The notes: a model not told the origin generated them from the letters alone. 11,951 bases of DNA from JAZDOK01 sp043798715 (GCA_043798715.1 JAZDOK010000050.1:1-11951), one strand, 5' to 3'; positions 1 through 6,997 are shown, counted from the stretch's first letter. Program-made: numbers and translations.

Positions 1-1318
1 CTTCTCTCAGCTTTTGATACAGATTGACATGGAAGGGAAAACTGGCTACATAGATCTTATCTCCACGGGATTCATCTAAGCCGATGGCGCCGGCCACCAC
101 TTGCCTAACATCTTCTATTTTCTTAGAACTAAGGTTATCCACGGTAACACTGGCAGTGATCTTCTGAATAGATGGCGCTCTTTTTACCCTAATCACTTTA
201 ACTTTATCGATATATCTTTGTATTGCAGTTTTTTCTTTTGAATAATTAGTATTTTTAAGCATATCTTCGCCCTGAATAGCTAATTGATGGACATTAGCGA
301 AATCTCTGGGGTTCTGAAAGAAAGTTTCTTTCTCTTTCAGCTCTCTTTCAGCCAGGGAGCCTCCCGGATGACCGGGAGGGCCGTATCTTTCGCTTACCGT
401 CTCGCTATCGTCTAAATCCAGGATGACAGAGACTCTCACCCATGCCTTATTGGGACCGAGGCAGCGGTCCAGCAAGCTCTGGGCTTTCTGCTCTCTTCTT
501 GTCTCTTCCTCAGCCTGCTTCTGAACGGCATTGTTCGACATCTTATGATTTTCTTCAGCCATCATGTTTTCATCGTTAAGGATTCTTCCGTTCTGGTCCA
601 CCACAGTGACATTTGTCGGGGTGAGGCCCTTGATCGAATAAGACACGAAGTGGACTATCCCATTTATCTGGTCGGAAGAAAGTCTGGCTCCCGGCAGGAT
701 CTCCAGCATCGCGGCAGCCTTGGCGGGTGTGGAATCATTTGCAAAGTCGTTATCCTCGGCTGGAACAAGCTGCACGTTGGCATCGGCTATGCCTTCTATG
801 GAGCGCAAGGCCAGTATTATATCGGCCTGTTTCTGGAGATTCAACATGTAGTTTCTTTCCGTCTGGTTTACTAATTTCAACCCAGTCCCTTCATTTTCCA
901 TTGTGTATACCGGCCGGTGAGGAAGTCCATAACCTGCCAGGTTGATCTGCGCTCTGGATCTAATTGACGGCGGCACCAGGATACTGGTGCCATGTTCTTC
1001 CTCTTTGTAGGGGATTTTCATCTGAGCCAGCCTGAGAGTTATATCCCTGGTATCCTGGACCGTCAGTTCCTGCTGCGGATAAAGCTCAATATATCCGGTT
1101 GCCCTGGAATAAAAATTAAATACTGTGAATACCAACACCAGGGCTATGCCCGTCATGGTTATGATGAGCTTCTTTCTTGTATCCAGCTTGCTCCAGGACT
1201 CTATAATTTTTCCAAAATAAGAGCCACCGTGCGCCTGAGCGGCACCGTGGCTCCTGCCGGGCGGGGTTTGTAAAGTTCCTGATCCCGTGTTTATAGTGGA
1301 TTTTATTCCTGTAGCCAT
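1..1318 (-). CDS. fliF: Flagellar MS-ring protein FliF, C-terminus cut off by window edge
   Basis: FliF forms the membrane MS-ring on which the flagellar rod, switch and export gate are built. About 439 codons lie in the window; family members are usually 500-580 residues, so the C-terminal membrane helix and FliG-binding tail lie beyond the left edge. Seen in the translation: a cytoplasmic N-terminus, one transmembrane segment at about residues 50-69, a periplasmic ring domain with the IPYKEEEHGTSILVP strand pattern, then the hallmark block SIEGIADANVQLVPAE, LEILPGARLSSDQINGIVHFV and GLTPTNVTVVDQNGRIL (about residues 150-235), and a later VDNLSSKKIEDVRQVVAGAIG / RGDKIYVASFPF block. The block order and length favour FliF over the shorter type III secretion homologue SctJ. 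Start is an ATG at 1318 with a modest GTGGGG about 9 bases upstream. It would head a leftward flagellar operon; fliE is not next to it here. Confidence 0.93.
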   Translation of the reverse strand, partial: MATGIKSTINTGSGTLQTPPGRSHGAAQAHGGSYFGKIIESWSKLDTRKKLIITMTGIALVLVFTVFNFYSRATGYIELYPQQELTVQDTRDITLRLAQMKIPYKEEEHGTSILVPPSIRSRAQINLAGYGLPHRPVYTMENEGTGLKLVNQTERNYMLNLQKQADIILALRSIEGIADANVQLVPAEDNDFANDSTPAKAAAMLEILPGARLSSDQINGIVHFVSYSIKGLTPTNVTVVDQNGRILNDENMMAEENHKMSNNAVQKQAEEETRREQKAQSLLDRCLGPNKAWVRVSVILDLDDSETVSERYGPPGHPGGSLAERELKEKETFFQNPRDFANVHQLAIQGEDMLKNTNYSKEKTAIQRYIDKVKVIRVKRAPSIQKITASVTVDNLSSKKIEDVRQVVAGAIGLDESRGDKIYVASFPFHVNLYQKLRE

Positions 1319-1321
1319 ATC

Positions 1322-1471
1322 TTACACCCCACTTTCAATTTTATTGCCTTCCAGGGCATGCACCGATGGTGCGTACTTTAGAGAAACCCTACCACCCCTT
1401 TCTAACTTCGTTGATTTCCTCAAGCATGCTTTCTCTGCTTCAAGGATAACACAACGATATTGAATTCTCAT
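1322..1471 (-). CDS. Possible 49-residue leader ORF immediately upstream of fliF
   Basis: An ATG-started frame of 49 codons ends with TAA only three bases before the fliF ATG and in the same reading frame (TAA GAT ATG). The product would be basic, begins MRIQYRCVILEAEKACLRKS and ends KIESGV. I recognise no family. There is no Shine-Dalgarno in front of its ATG, and the promoter-like site at 1477-1505 would place the transcript start almost on that ATG, so it would have to be leaderless. It may equally be an accidental open stretch in a roughly 150-base fliF leader. Confidence 0.2.
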   Translation of the reverse strand: MRIQYRCVILEAEKACLRKSTKLERGGRVSLKYAPSVHALEGNKIESGV

Positions 1472-1476
1472 TAAGT

Positions 1477-1505
1477 ATGTTAACGCGATGTTGCCGGATT
1501 GTTAA
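1477..1505 (-). promoter_or_regulatory. Sigma-70-like promoter candidate for fliF
   Basis: Reading the minus strand, TTAACA (1500-1505) and TAACAT (1477-1482) are separated by exactly 17 bases: five of six and four of six matches to the housekeeping consensus. Transcription would begin near 1470, giving a leader of about 150 bases before fliF. I saw no sigma-54 or sigma-28 type element in this leader. Confidence 0.35.
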
Positions 1506-1690
1506 ATATATGTTTCCGATTTGCCCCTTTTTTTAGGCCAAGAAAAAAGCTTATAGGAAGCTCCGGGAGCCGGTAAGAAAGGAAAGATTTGAAAAGCGGG
1601 AAAATTAGGCCAGAGGTGAAAAGAACTGAAAGTCTCCAGCCGCATCCTTGAACTGTTCCGAATATAAGAGAAGTTGGTCAGCTTTGCGGC

Positions 1691-1728
1691 GTTTATAAGT
1701 ATAAACAGGGGTTGGCAAATTTGACCCC
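1691..1728. repeat. Two adjacent palindromes downstream of the 1737-2153 gene
   Basis: GTTTATA-AG-TATAAAC (1691-1706) is a perfect 7-base inverted repeat with a 2-base centre. It is followed at once by GGGGT...ACCCC (1708-1728), whose centre contains the palindrome CAAATTTG. They begin nine bases past the stop codon of the minus-strand gene, so the GGGGT/ACCCC hairpin followed by TGTTTAT could act as a weak terminator. A two-site operator is the alternative. Confidence 0.35.
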
Positions 1729-1736
1729 ATGAACTC

Positions 1737-2153
1737 CTAACGAAGCTCCAGCTTTCCCAGAATAACCCCCCGTTTTCCCTGAACGAGGAGGGTGGCAGGG
1801 GATTCGCTGGGTGGAAGATTGAAAGTCAGATCCACTTCCTGACTCTTTCCCGGCTCGATCATGAAGGCGTCCGGCGTCCCCTTGTCTCCGTAAAAGCGGG
1901 AGCGGGTGCGGTATTTCACGCTTGTAAAGCGCTGTCCGCCGGAACTCATCATGATAAAGTTCTTGTGGTTAAGGCGGAAGGGCTCGCTCTTCTGATTGGT
2001 AAGCTCCACCGTGATAATGTGGGACTGGCTTAAGACGGGATCGGAGGTCGTCCCGGTGATTCGACTTTTCAGGGTGACCCGCAAATTTTCCTGGGCATAG
2101 GCGCAGGATGCAAGAATAATTGAGAGGAGAAAAAAGGTACAGATTTTTTTCAT
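1737..2153 (-). CDS. Small exported beta-rich protein (possible lipoprotein), DUF4352-like fold
   Basis: Start chosen at the ATG at 2153, preceded by AGAAAGGGGAATATGCG; the frame stays open 28 codons further upstream but that extension has no ribosome site and no signal peptide. From this start the 138-residue product opens with MKKICTFFLLSIILASCAYA, an export signal. Two readings are possible: a lipobox LASC with lipidated Cys17, or ordinary signal peptidase cleavage after AYA. The mature part is a single beta-rich domain: HIITVELTNQKSEPFRLNHKNFIMM, then YGDKGTPDAFMIEPGKSQEVDLTFNLPP near the end. The order, a new-strand segment, then an 'I.PG.s..vdltF.lP' segment, is the pattern of DUF4352-type immunoglobulin-like domains; that is inference. 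It lies behind the terminator at 2258-2284, so it is probably transcribed alone. Function unknown. Confidence 0.75.
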   Translation of the reverse strand: MKKICTFFLLSIILASCAYAQENLRVTLKSRITGTTSDPVLSQSHIITVELTNQKSEPFRLNHKNFIMMSSGGQRFTSVKYRTRSRFYGDKGTPDAFMIEPGKSQEVDLTFNLPPSESPATLLVQGKRGVILGKLELR

Positions 2154-2257
2154 CGCATATTCCCCTTTCTGCTGATATCGGTGAATTTCGCTTTCGATTG
2201 CAGGAAAACCTCCGTGCCGCTGAAGATTTAAAACCATTCTGATGTTAAATCTTCCTT

Positions 2258-2284
2258 AAAAAAACGCCGGCCTCAGGCCGGCGT
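2258..2284 (-). terminator. Rho-independent terminator of the 2336-3253 gene
   Basis: ACGCCGGCCT and AGGCCGGCGT form a perfect GC-rich stem (2264-2284) with a tiny loop, followed on the minus strand by a run of seven T (2258-2264). It sits about 50 bases past the stop of the CsgG-like gene and just upstream of the next gene, so it separates the two transcripts. Confidence 0.88.
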
Positions 2285-2335
2285 CCGGCAGATTTAATAT
2301 GGCGGCGTCAAAGAGGCCGGCAAGGTAAAAGGAGT

Positions 2336-3253
2336 CTATATCGTGTGTTCCAGTTTCTGGACGCGGCCTTCAACGATCTCGATGTTGTCCCACTGTTTCG
2401 AAGACTCCTTTGACTTGCCGAACATCCCCCGCGCCTTAGTTTTCCAGACGATCTTAACGTTATAAACGCCGACGTCTACCGGGACAGAGTAGGAGTAGTT
2501 ATATTCATCCTCGATCTTGCCCTTTCGAACCTCTTTCTTGTCCTTCTTCGACTGGAGAGAATCGCCCACATGCTTGTTGTTCAGAAAGACCTTAAACTTT
2601 CCCTCATCCAACTCCTGCGCACCGGAAAAGAGGGTGATACAGAGTTCCCCCGTAGAGCGGTGGCTCACCCGGGTCTCGCTCTCTCTTCCTTCAAACCAGG
2701 CAACAATATTCTTTCCCAGGAGATCCACGAGCTCCATGATGCTGTCCAAACCCTTGGAGCGGAGCTTGATCGCCTTTTGAAGCTCGCCCGTCTCCACTTC
2801 CAGGATGCGCGCATCCAGACTGATCTCCGACTGAATGGTGGTCAGGCTGCCCGCGACGATGTATTTTGCCTCCGCAGCTTTTCCAATCTCGATGGAGTTC
2901 TTGTCGTTGATTTCTGCTTCGGAGCTCAGGTTAAGCTTGTCCATCGCTTCCATTACCTTGATCTGGCTGACGACTTCGATGCGATTGGAGGCTGTAAGGA
3001 CCGGAAGTATCATCTGCGGGATGGAGTCCGAAAGATAGTCGAGCTTATCAGAGGAATTTATGTCGAAATTGAGCACCGCTACTTTCTGTTTTCCAGACGC
3101 AGGCGAGGATGCCGCAGGTTCAGCCGTTTGTTCGGTTCCGGCTGGGGTGACGGGTGGTGATTCCACCTGCTCCTGTGCAAGGACGGCCGGTGCGCAGGTC
3201 AAAAGCAGGGCAACAAGCATAAGAGCAATAAGCGCCCAAAACTTCTTCTCCAT
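2336..3253 (-). CDS. Exported CsgG/FlgO/TolB-N-like protein
   Basis: The 305-residue product has a Sec signal peptide (about residues 1-26, ending PAVLA before Q27), a Pro/Thr/Ala-rich spacer to residue 54, and then a domain at about 55-187 with the pattern KVAVLNFDIN, LSDSIPQMILPVL, RIEVVSQIKVMEAM, GKAAEAKYIVAGSL and ARILEVETGEL. That pattern is shared by CsgG, FlgO and the N-terminal domain of TolB-like proteins, which act in the periplasm or at the outer membrane. The remainder (about 200-305) is a Lys/Glu-rich beta-strand region without a family I recognise. The ATG start has a strong AAGGGGGAG eight bases upstream. FlgO is an outer-membrane flagellar lipoprotein in vibrios, but no lipobox is present here and fliF is two genes away with intervening terminators, so I do not assign that name. 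It is probably a single-gene transcript. Confidence 0.82.
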   Translation of the reverse strand: MEKKFWALIALMLVALLLTCAPAVLAQEQVESPPVTPAGTEQTAEPAASSPASGKQKVAVLNFDINSSDKLDYLSDSIPQMILPVLTASNRIEVVSQIKVMEAMDKLNLSSEAEINDKNSIEIGKAAEAKYIVAGSLTTIQSEISLDARILEVETGELQKAIKLRSKGLDSIMELVDLLGKNIVAWFEGRESETRVSHRSTGELCITLFSGAQELDEGKFKVFLNNKHVGDSLQSKKDKKEVRKGKIEDEYNYSYSVPVDVGVYNVKIVWKTKARGMFGKSKESSKQWDNIEIVEGRVQKLEHTI

Positions 3254-3279
3254 GAAAACTCCCCCTTTCAGAAATTAAA

Positions 3280-3292
3280 GAAACAGTGTTTC
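3280..3292. promoter_or_regulatory. Perfect 13-base palindrome in the leader of the CsgG-like gene
   Basis: GAAACA-G-TGTTTC is a perfect inverted repeat about 27 bases upstream of the start codon at 3253, between the presumed promoter region and the ribosome site. It may be an operator or chance. Confidence 0.25.
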
Positions 3293-3498
3293 ATAATCCT
3301 AGAATTCCCTCCGCCTTGCCGGAATCCTGCCCCCTGCCTTTTGGTCCTTTTTCGGGTTCCGGCTTATTAATTCCCCGGACTTAAGGATTCAGCGTCTTAA
3401 TTTCCTGCGACTTTCCCAAAGCGGTTTGTTATATTTTGAGCTTAAAAGGCTTAGCATTTGATAATAATTACAACTTCTGTTTTTGGTTTTATCGCAGT

Positions 3499-3924
3499 TT
3501 ACTTAATGATCAGTCCGGCGCTCGAGGTGTACTGCGGATAGTTCGGAAGAGATATATCCGCCTGCTGGTGAACATTGCCGCCGCAATACACCGTGTAGGC
3601 ATCCGGAGACGCCGCCGCAGTGTACCCTGGCGAATAAGTGTCCGAACCAGCCGCAGGGCATCGAGGGATGTTTTTCATGTACTCGGGAACCAACTTCGCA
3701 GTCAACTGACCGGTCGCCGGATAGCGGCTGGAGTTATCCACCGAGTACAGCTCCAGCGAGGTCCCCAGGTTCTTCAGATTAGATTCACAGGCTGCGAGCT
3801 GACCCCGGGCCCTGGCTTTCATGAAATTGGGAACAAGGATGGCAGCAAGGATGGCAATGACTGCAAATACGATCATAAGCTCGATCAGGGTAAAACCCCT
3901 GTTTCCCCTCTTGCTGTTTACCAT
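3499..3924 (-). CDS. Type IV pilin-like prepilin / pseudopilin
   Basis: The 141-residue product starts MVNSKRGNRG followed by FTLIELMIVFAVIAILAAIL, the class III prepilin leader. Prepilin peptidase would cut after Gly10 and methylate Phe11, leaving the essential Glu at mature position 5 and a hydrophobic spine helix. The start at 3924 was chosen over an upstream ATG at 3960 because AAGGGA lies nine bases in front and the leader then has the usual short, basic length. The globular part has Cys46, Cys89 and Cys114; Cys89 and Cys114 could close a C-terminal loop. The chain YSVDNSSRYPATGQLTAKLVPEYMKNIP is typical of GspG-like pseudopilins and short pilins, so a type II secretion or minor-pilin role are both possible. 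No assembly ATPase or peptidase gene is in the window. It is divergent from the metalloprotease gene. Confidence 0.9.
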   Translation of the reverse strand: MVNSKRGNRGFTLIELMIVFAVIAILAAILVPNFMKARARGQLAACESNLKNLGTSLELYSVDNSSRYPATGQLTAKLVPEYMKNIPRCPAAGSDTYSPGYTAAASPDAYTVYCGGNVHQQADISLPNYPQYTSSAGLIIK

Positions 3925-4010
3925 GCTTACGTCCCTTCTTTCATCAGCATAGCAGGCCACCGTGGAATAACGCGAGTTTTTTTCGTATAATTCCTGATTC
4001 CTTCACCCCT

Positions 4011-4019
4011 ATTATATCA
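4011..4019 (-). promoter_or_regulatory. Extended -10 promoter of the prepilin gene
   Basis: On the minus strand the sequence reads TGATATAAT: a perfect TATAAT (4011-4016) preceded by the extended TGn motif. No good -35 is seen at 16-18 bases, which is normal for extended -10 promoters. Transcription would begin near 4004, leaving a leader of about 80 bases. Confidence 0.6.
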
Positions 4020-4020
4020 T

Positions 4021-4036
4021 ATGTTTCAATGTTTCA
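4021..4036. repeat. Tandem 8-base repeat ATGTTTCA x2
   Basis: Two abutting copies of ATGTTTCA lie just upstream of the prepilin -10 element, where a -35 region or activator site would be. A regulatory role is inference. Confidence 0.3.
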
Positions 4037-4050
4037 GTAGAAAGCCCCTG

Positions 4051-4071
4051 GTTTTGCGTTTGCGTCAAAAC
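4051..4071. repeat. Inverted repeat GTTTTG(N9)CAAAAC in the divergent promoter region
   Basis: Six-base arms GTTTTG and CAAAAC are separated by nine bases between the divergent promoters of the prepilin and metalloprotease genes. The size and position would suit a dimeric regulator; nothing else supports it. Confidence 0.25.
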
Positions 4072-4087
4072 TTTGTCAAGATTCAGG

Positions 4088-4116
4088 TTGATTTCTAACA
4101 AGTAATATGTTAATAT
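4088..4116 (+). promoter_or_regulatory. Sigma-70-like promoter of the metalloprotease gene
   Basis: TTGATT (4088-4093) and TAATAT (4111-4116) are 17 bases apart, four of six and five of six-type matches. The -10 lies inside a tandem repeat TAATATGT x2 (4103-4118). Transcription from about 4123 excludes an upstream in-frame ATG at 4107 as the start codon. Confidence 0.5.
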
Positions 4117-4151
4117 GTAAATCAGCACGAAGAGGCGATGAGGAGGGTATG

Positions 4152-6083
4152 ATGGACTCTCTGAACAGGATAAATGAGGCGCCGGTCGGCCATGCCGAGC
4201 GGGCGGCTGTGCACCGCAAGGCTCAGAAGACAGAAGGGCCGGAGGCTGCTCGTCCGCATGATTCAGTTGAAAAGAGCAATTTTACCAGAGAAGACAGGAT
4301 CCGCATAGCTTTTGCCCGTTCGGCCAAGGGCGGTGCTACCGTGATGAAGAAGGCAACCGGAACCTACTCTGGATTTGTTATCGGGGCGGCGATTGGGTTT
4401 GGGCTCATCGGGGGGATTTATGGCCCCGTCATCGGCGGGCTGGCCGGGTCCATCGGAGCTATGGTTCTGGATGAGGTCAGCTCCAAGAAAAAGGCTGAAG
4501 TTGCCGATAGCCTCAAGCATATCGGCAGCAGCGTAAAAAAGTCATTTCAACATGCCTTGTCCATTGACAAAAAAGTTCCCAAGCCGGGCCAAAAAGATCA
4601 GCCAGGTGCGGTTCAGGGTGCAAGGGAGGTTTCGCAGGCGCCGCAGGATGTGAAAGAGAGCGCCAGGATGAGCGCGGTGAGCGCGGCCTCCGGCCCCGAA
4701 CAGGGCCAAACTCCGGCCTCCAGAGTCCTCGGTATTTTGATGAAACCTGTTTATGCCGCCGGCAAAGCGCTTAAGGCTCTCCCGAAATTCCTTTACCCTT
4801 CAATTAGAAATGCCACCGGCGCGGAGAGAGAGTTGATTGAGAAAACCCTGGATCAACTTCCGCTCAAGAGCGTTGTTTCCACGGAGTTCATCACCGTCAA
4901 TCCTAACCTGGCCAATGACATGAATGCCGCGGGGCTGGCCAGAAATCTCTTTTTCATGCACCCCATTGATTTTGATAAAGGCGAACTGGCCATTGAAGGA
5001 TTCAACAAGGGCACTATTATTCACGAAGTGGGACACACCAGGGATTTCTCAGAGAGCCTCGTTCCCTATTTCGGCGCCAGCAGCAAAGCCCCGTGGGGGA
5101 AGGCGCCCTATGTTTATGATTCCTGGATAGACACTCCGACTGATCTATATGCCTCCACCAATCACTGGGAGGATTTTGCCCAGAGCTACAAATTTTACCA
5201 TGAGAATCCCGCCGAGCTCCAGAAGGTGAATCCGGCCAAGTACGAGGCGATCAAGAAAATGGAGGAGCCGGGATTATACGACAAAGTCATGGACAAGTCC
5301 GGGATTCGGGAAGCTGGCAAGAAACTCAGTCAGGTCATTGACAAGGTTCCCGGCCTCAGACTGGCCATTGAGACTGTTTCGGCGATTTCCGGGCCTCTCA
5401 CCGTTCGCCGAGGCTCAGGCAAGATAATTAAAGGTCTGGAGAAGGGGGCCGCCAAGGAACTTTTTGACGGGAAGATGGATTTGGCCTCGGGGATAGCTTA
5501 TTCTTCCAAGGTGGCCGCCCCGGCCGGGATGGCCATTGATGCTGTACACTGGTATCTTAATCGCGCGGTCAAGAAGGGGAAAATCACTCAGGAGAAGGCG
5601 GATGATATTGCGACCAGGACTCTCTCCTTCGCCGCCGGCCCGGTTGGCCTTTCGACTCATGCCGCGCTTGATGAAATGCTGGGCACGGAAGAGACAGACA
5701 TAAAGAAAATCCAATTGGTTGAACCCAAGGACAAGGCTCCGGTCCCGTTTATCAAGTTTACATGGAAGAGGCCTCAAGCCGACGTTATTATAAACGGCAA
5801 AAAAATTGACGCCAAAGATATCGCCCTGACGAAAGACGACAAGATATATATAGCCAAGGTTGGCGGCGGCGCGGCAATCGGCGGAGTGGCCGGGACGGTC
5901 CTTGGTTACGCCGGTGGCGCGGTAGCCGGCGCTGTCCTGGGTGGGCTTATTGCCGGGCCCATCGGAGCCGGGGTCGGCGCTTTTCTTGGAAAGTTTATAG
6001 GCAGCTTCGCCCTCTCATCCGCCGGGGCCAGAACCGGAGCCAGGCTGGGAAAGATGCTGGATAAGCCTCCGGAAAAAGCCTGA
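4152..6083 (+). CDS. Glycine-zipper-flanked zinc metalloprotease, putative secreted effector
   Basis: The 643-residue product has no Sec signal peptide. Start taken at the second of two adjacent ATG codons (4149, 4152) because AGGAGGG then sits at a usable five-base spacing. In order: a charged N-terminus with DSVEKSNFTRED (about 37-48); a glycine-zipper segment, AAIGFGLIGGIYGPVIGGLAG (about 70-105); a Ser/Gln/Lys-rich linker; a central domain with the zinc-protease motif HEVGH (291-295) and, about 45 residues on, NHWEDFAQSYKFY, whose Glu340 is a likely third zinc ligand; a helical region (about 395-520); and a second, longer glycine-zipper segment (about 571-619) with many GxxxG steps. HExxH plus a later E-D/E-F-A motif is the gluzincin pattern also used by lethal-factor-type proteases. 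Zipper segments often insert into or assemble in membranes. Effector or membrane-associated protease roles are inference; I recognise no named family for the whole chain. Confidence 0.85.
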   Translation: MDSLNRINEAPVGHAERAAVHRKAQKTEGPEAARPHDSVEKSNFTREDRIRIAFARSAKGGATVMKKATGTYSGFVIGAAIGFGLIGGIYGPVIGGLAGSIGAMVLDEVSSKKKAEVADSLKHIGSSVKKSFQHALSIDKKVPKPGQKDQPGAVQGAREVSQAPQDVKESARMSAVSAASGPEQGQTPASRVLGILMKPVYAAGKALKALPKFLYPSIRNATGAERELIEKTLDQLPLKSVVSTEFITVNPNLANDMNAAGLARNLFFMHPIDFDKGELAIEGFNKGTIIHEVGHTRDFSESLVPYFGASSKAPWGKAPYVYDSWIDTPTDLYASTNHWEDFAQSYKFYHENPAELQKVNPAKYEAIKKMEEPGLYDKVMDKSGIREAGKKLSQVIDKVPGLRLAIETVSAISGPLTVRRGSGKIIKGLEKGAAKELFDGKMDLASGIAYSSKVAAPAGMAIDAVHWYLNRAVKKGKITQEKADDIATRTLSFAAGPVGLSTHAALDEMLGTEETDIKKIQLVEPKDKAPVPFIKFTWKRPQADVIINGKKIDAKDIALTKDDKIYIAKVGGGAAIGGVAGTVLGYAGGAVAGAVLGGLIAGPIGAGVGAFLGKFIGSFALSSAGARTGARLGKMLDKPPEKA

Positions 6084-6100
6084 AGAGTTTTATCCGGAGG
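6066..6100 (+). repeat. Inverted repeat spanning the metalloprotease stop codon
   Basis: CCTCCGGA (6066-6073) and TCCGGAGG (6093-6100) form an 8-base stem, extended inward by AAAA against TTTT with a one-base bulge. No T-run follows, so it is not a classical terminator; it could stabilise the 3' end of the message. A second small hairpin with a T5 run (6111-6130) is too short to rely on. Confidence 0.4.
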
Positions 6101-6211
6101 GATGCTTTACAAAGAGGGCTCTTCGTTTTTCCCACCCGTCGGGCTTCTTGTTTAAAGGCTCTGGCCGGGGAGTTGAACCTCAATCCGAAGTCATCGTTGA
6201 AGAAGCTCTGC

Positions 6212-6244
6212 TTCCGTGTTTTCTTTCGCACGGAAACTTTTTAA
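6212..6244 (+). terminator. Weak hairpin plus T-run upstream of the LTxxQ gene
   Basis: TTCCGTG (6212-6218) and CACGGAA (6229-6235) form a 7-base stem with a 10-base loop, followed by ACTTTTTAA. It could end transcripts from the metalloprotease gene or act as an attenuator-like leader for the gene starting at 6289. Confidence 0.35.
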
Positions 6245-6288
6245 CGGGATGGTTGTCTAACATCACATAAAAAATCGGAGGTGCAATC

Positions 6289-6921
6289 ATGGCAAAAAAA
6301 ACAAGTCTTCTTCTTCTGGCTCTTGGGGCGCTCCTGGTGGTTCTGGTTGTCTTTCAACCCGCCCCTCTTGCCGCTCCGGCTCCGAGTCCGATGCTATCCC
6401 AGGAGATTCCGGAGGAAATGTCCGGTTTTCCGAACCTTTTTGATGGGGTGCCTTTTGAAGCACCTGAAGACGTGGCTGCGGGGGGGGAAGCGCCTTTCCC
6501 GGGAGGGCGGCGCAATCCTATGATGCAGGGTCGGATGCAAGCCGGGAGGCCTGGAGAAGGTCCCTGCCCCGGCATGATGAGGATGGGGCCAAACCTCAAG
6601 GAAAAACTAAACCTGACGCCTCAGCAGGAGGAGGAGTTCAACAGGATTTTCCTGGATGGACGGAAAGACATGATCAGGAAGCAGGCGGAGATCAAAATTG
6701 CCGGGCTGGAGCTGGCGGAAATTCTCAGAGGTTCGAATCCGGACTTCAAGCAGATAGAGGTCAAGGTTCGCCAGGTGGAAAAAATGCAGGCCGACATGAA
6801 ACTGGCCGGAATAAAAAGTCTTCTCGATGCCAAAAAGCTCCTGACTCCGGAGCAGGTTAAAAAGCTGGAGGAACTGAGAGGGATGAAGGGAAGAGCGGGC
6901 GGCCCCCCCCAGAAGAGCTGA
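6289..6921 (+). CDS. LTxxQ-motif periplasmic protein (Spy/CpxP-like)
   Basis: The 210-residue product begins MAKKTSLLLLALGALLVVLVV, a signal peptide with a likely cleavage near residue 28-29. A Pro/Gly/Met-rich low-complexity stretch follows to about residue 100 and then a helical domain with LTPQQ (109-113) and LTPEQ (185-189). Two LTxxQ motifs bracketing helices rich in Met, Lys and Glu are the signature of the Spy/CpxP/ZraP group of periplasmic chaperones and metal-stress sensors. The low-complexity stretch is longer than in Spy or CpxP and contains RNPMMQGRMQ and PGMMRMGP, a possible metal-binding or disordered arm. ATG is preceded by TCGGAGG at eight bases. Runs of eight G (6480-6487) and eight C (6903-6910) lie inside the gene. 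It is ended by the hairpin at 6949-6984. Envelope-stress function is by family analogy. Confidence 0.85.
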   Translation: MAKKTSLLLLALGALLVVLVVFQPAPLAAPAPSPMLSQEIPEEMSGFPNLFDGVPFEAPEDVAAGGEAPFPGGRRNPMMQGRMQAGRPGEGPCPGMMRMGPNLKEKLNLTPQQEEEFNRIFLDGRKDMIRKQAEIKIAGLELAEILRGSNPDFKQIEVKVRQVEKMQADMKLAGIKSLLDAKKLLTPEQVKKLEELRGMKGRAGGPPQKS

Positions 6922-6948
6922 AGCGCTGTTATAGGGATGCTTTTTAGT

Positions 6949-6984
6949 AGCAGGGGCGGTTCTCGAACCGCCCCTGCTCTGTTT
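6949..6984 (+). terminator. Terminator after the LTxxQ gene
   Basis: A near-perfect 14-base stem (AGCAGGGGCGGTTC with GAACCGCCCCTGCT, 6949-6978) is followed by CTGTTT. The stem is very strong though the T-tract is short; on the opposite strand it is followed by ACTAAAAAG, so it works best rightward. Confidence 0.75.
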
Positions 6985-6997
6985 CCGGGATTGGGTC

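Larger units (their letters stand above)
1319..1736. other. 418-base intergenic stretch between fliF and the 1737-2153 gene
   Basis: Apart from the short ORF and promoter candidate near fliF and the two palindromes near 1691-1728, I see nothing coding here. The middle (about 1520-1680) is A-rich on the plus strand with no long frame on either strand and no tRNA-like or terminator-like fold that I can recognise. Confidence 0.5.

Noticed and set aside
545..1273. Several plus-strand frames in the first 1.3 kb
   Set aside because: They are antisense to the continuous fliF frame, which carries family blocks over its full length.
1..1318. SctJ (type III secretion inner ring) instead of FliF
   Set aside because: SctJ is a lipoprotein of about 250 residues. 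This chain exceeds 430, has a transmembrane N-terminus and has the later ring-domain blocks of FliF.
2570..3160. 196-codon plus-strand frame
   Set aside because: It lies wholly opposite the CsgG-like gene, which has a signal peptide, ribosome site, domain motifs and a terminator. The plus frame has none.
2336..3253. Naming the CsgG-like gene flgO
   Set aside because: The fold pattern is shared by FlgO, CsgG and TolB-like domains; the lipobox of FlgO is missing and it is not in an operon with flagellar genes here.
3436..3990. 184-codon plus-strand frame
   Set aside because: Opposite the prepilin gene, whose leader and spine helix are unmistakable; the plus frame is Arg-rich with no motif and no ribosome site.
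6111..6130. AAGAG/CTCTT hairpin followed by T5 as terminator of the metalloprotease gene
   Set aside because: The stem has a two-base loop and only four pairs once the loop is opened, so too weak to annotate on its own.
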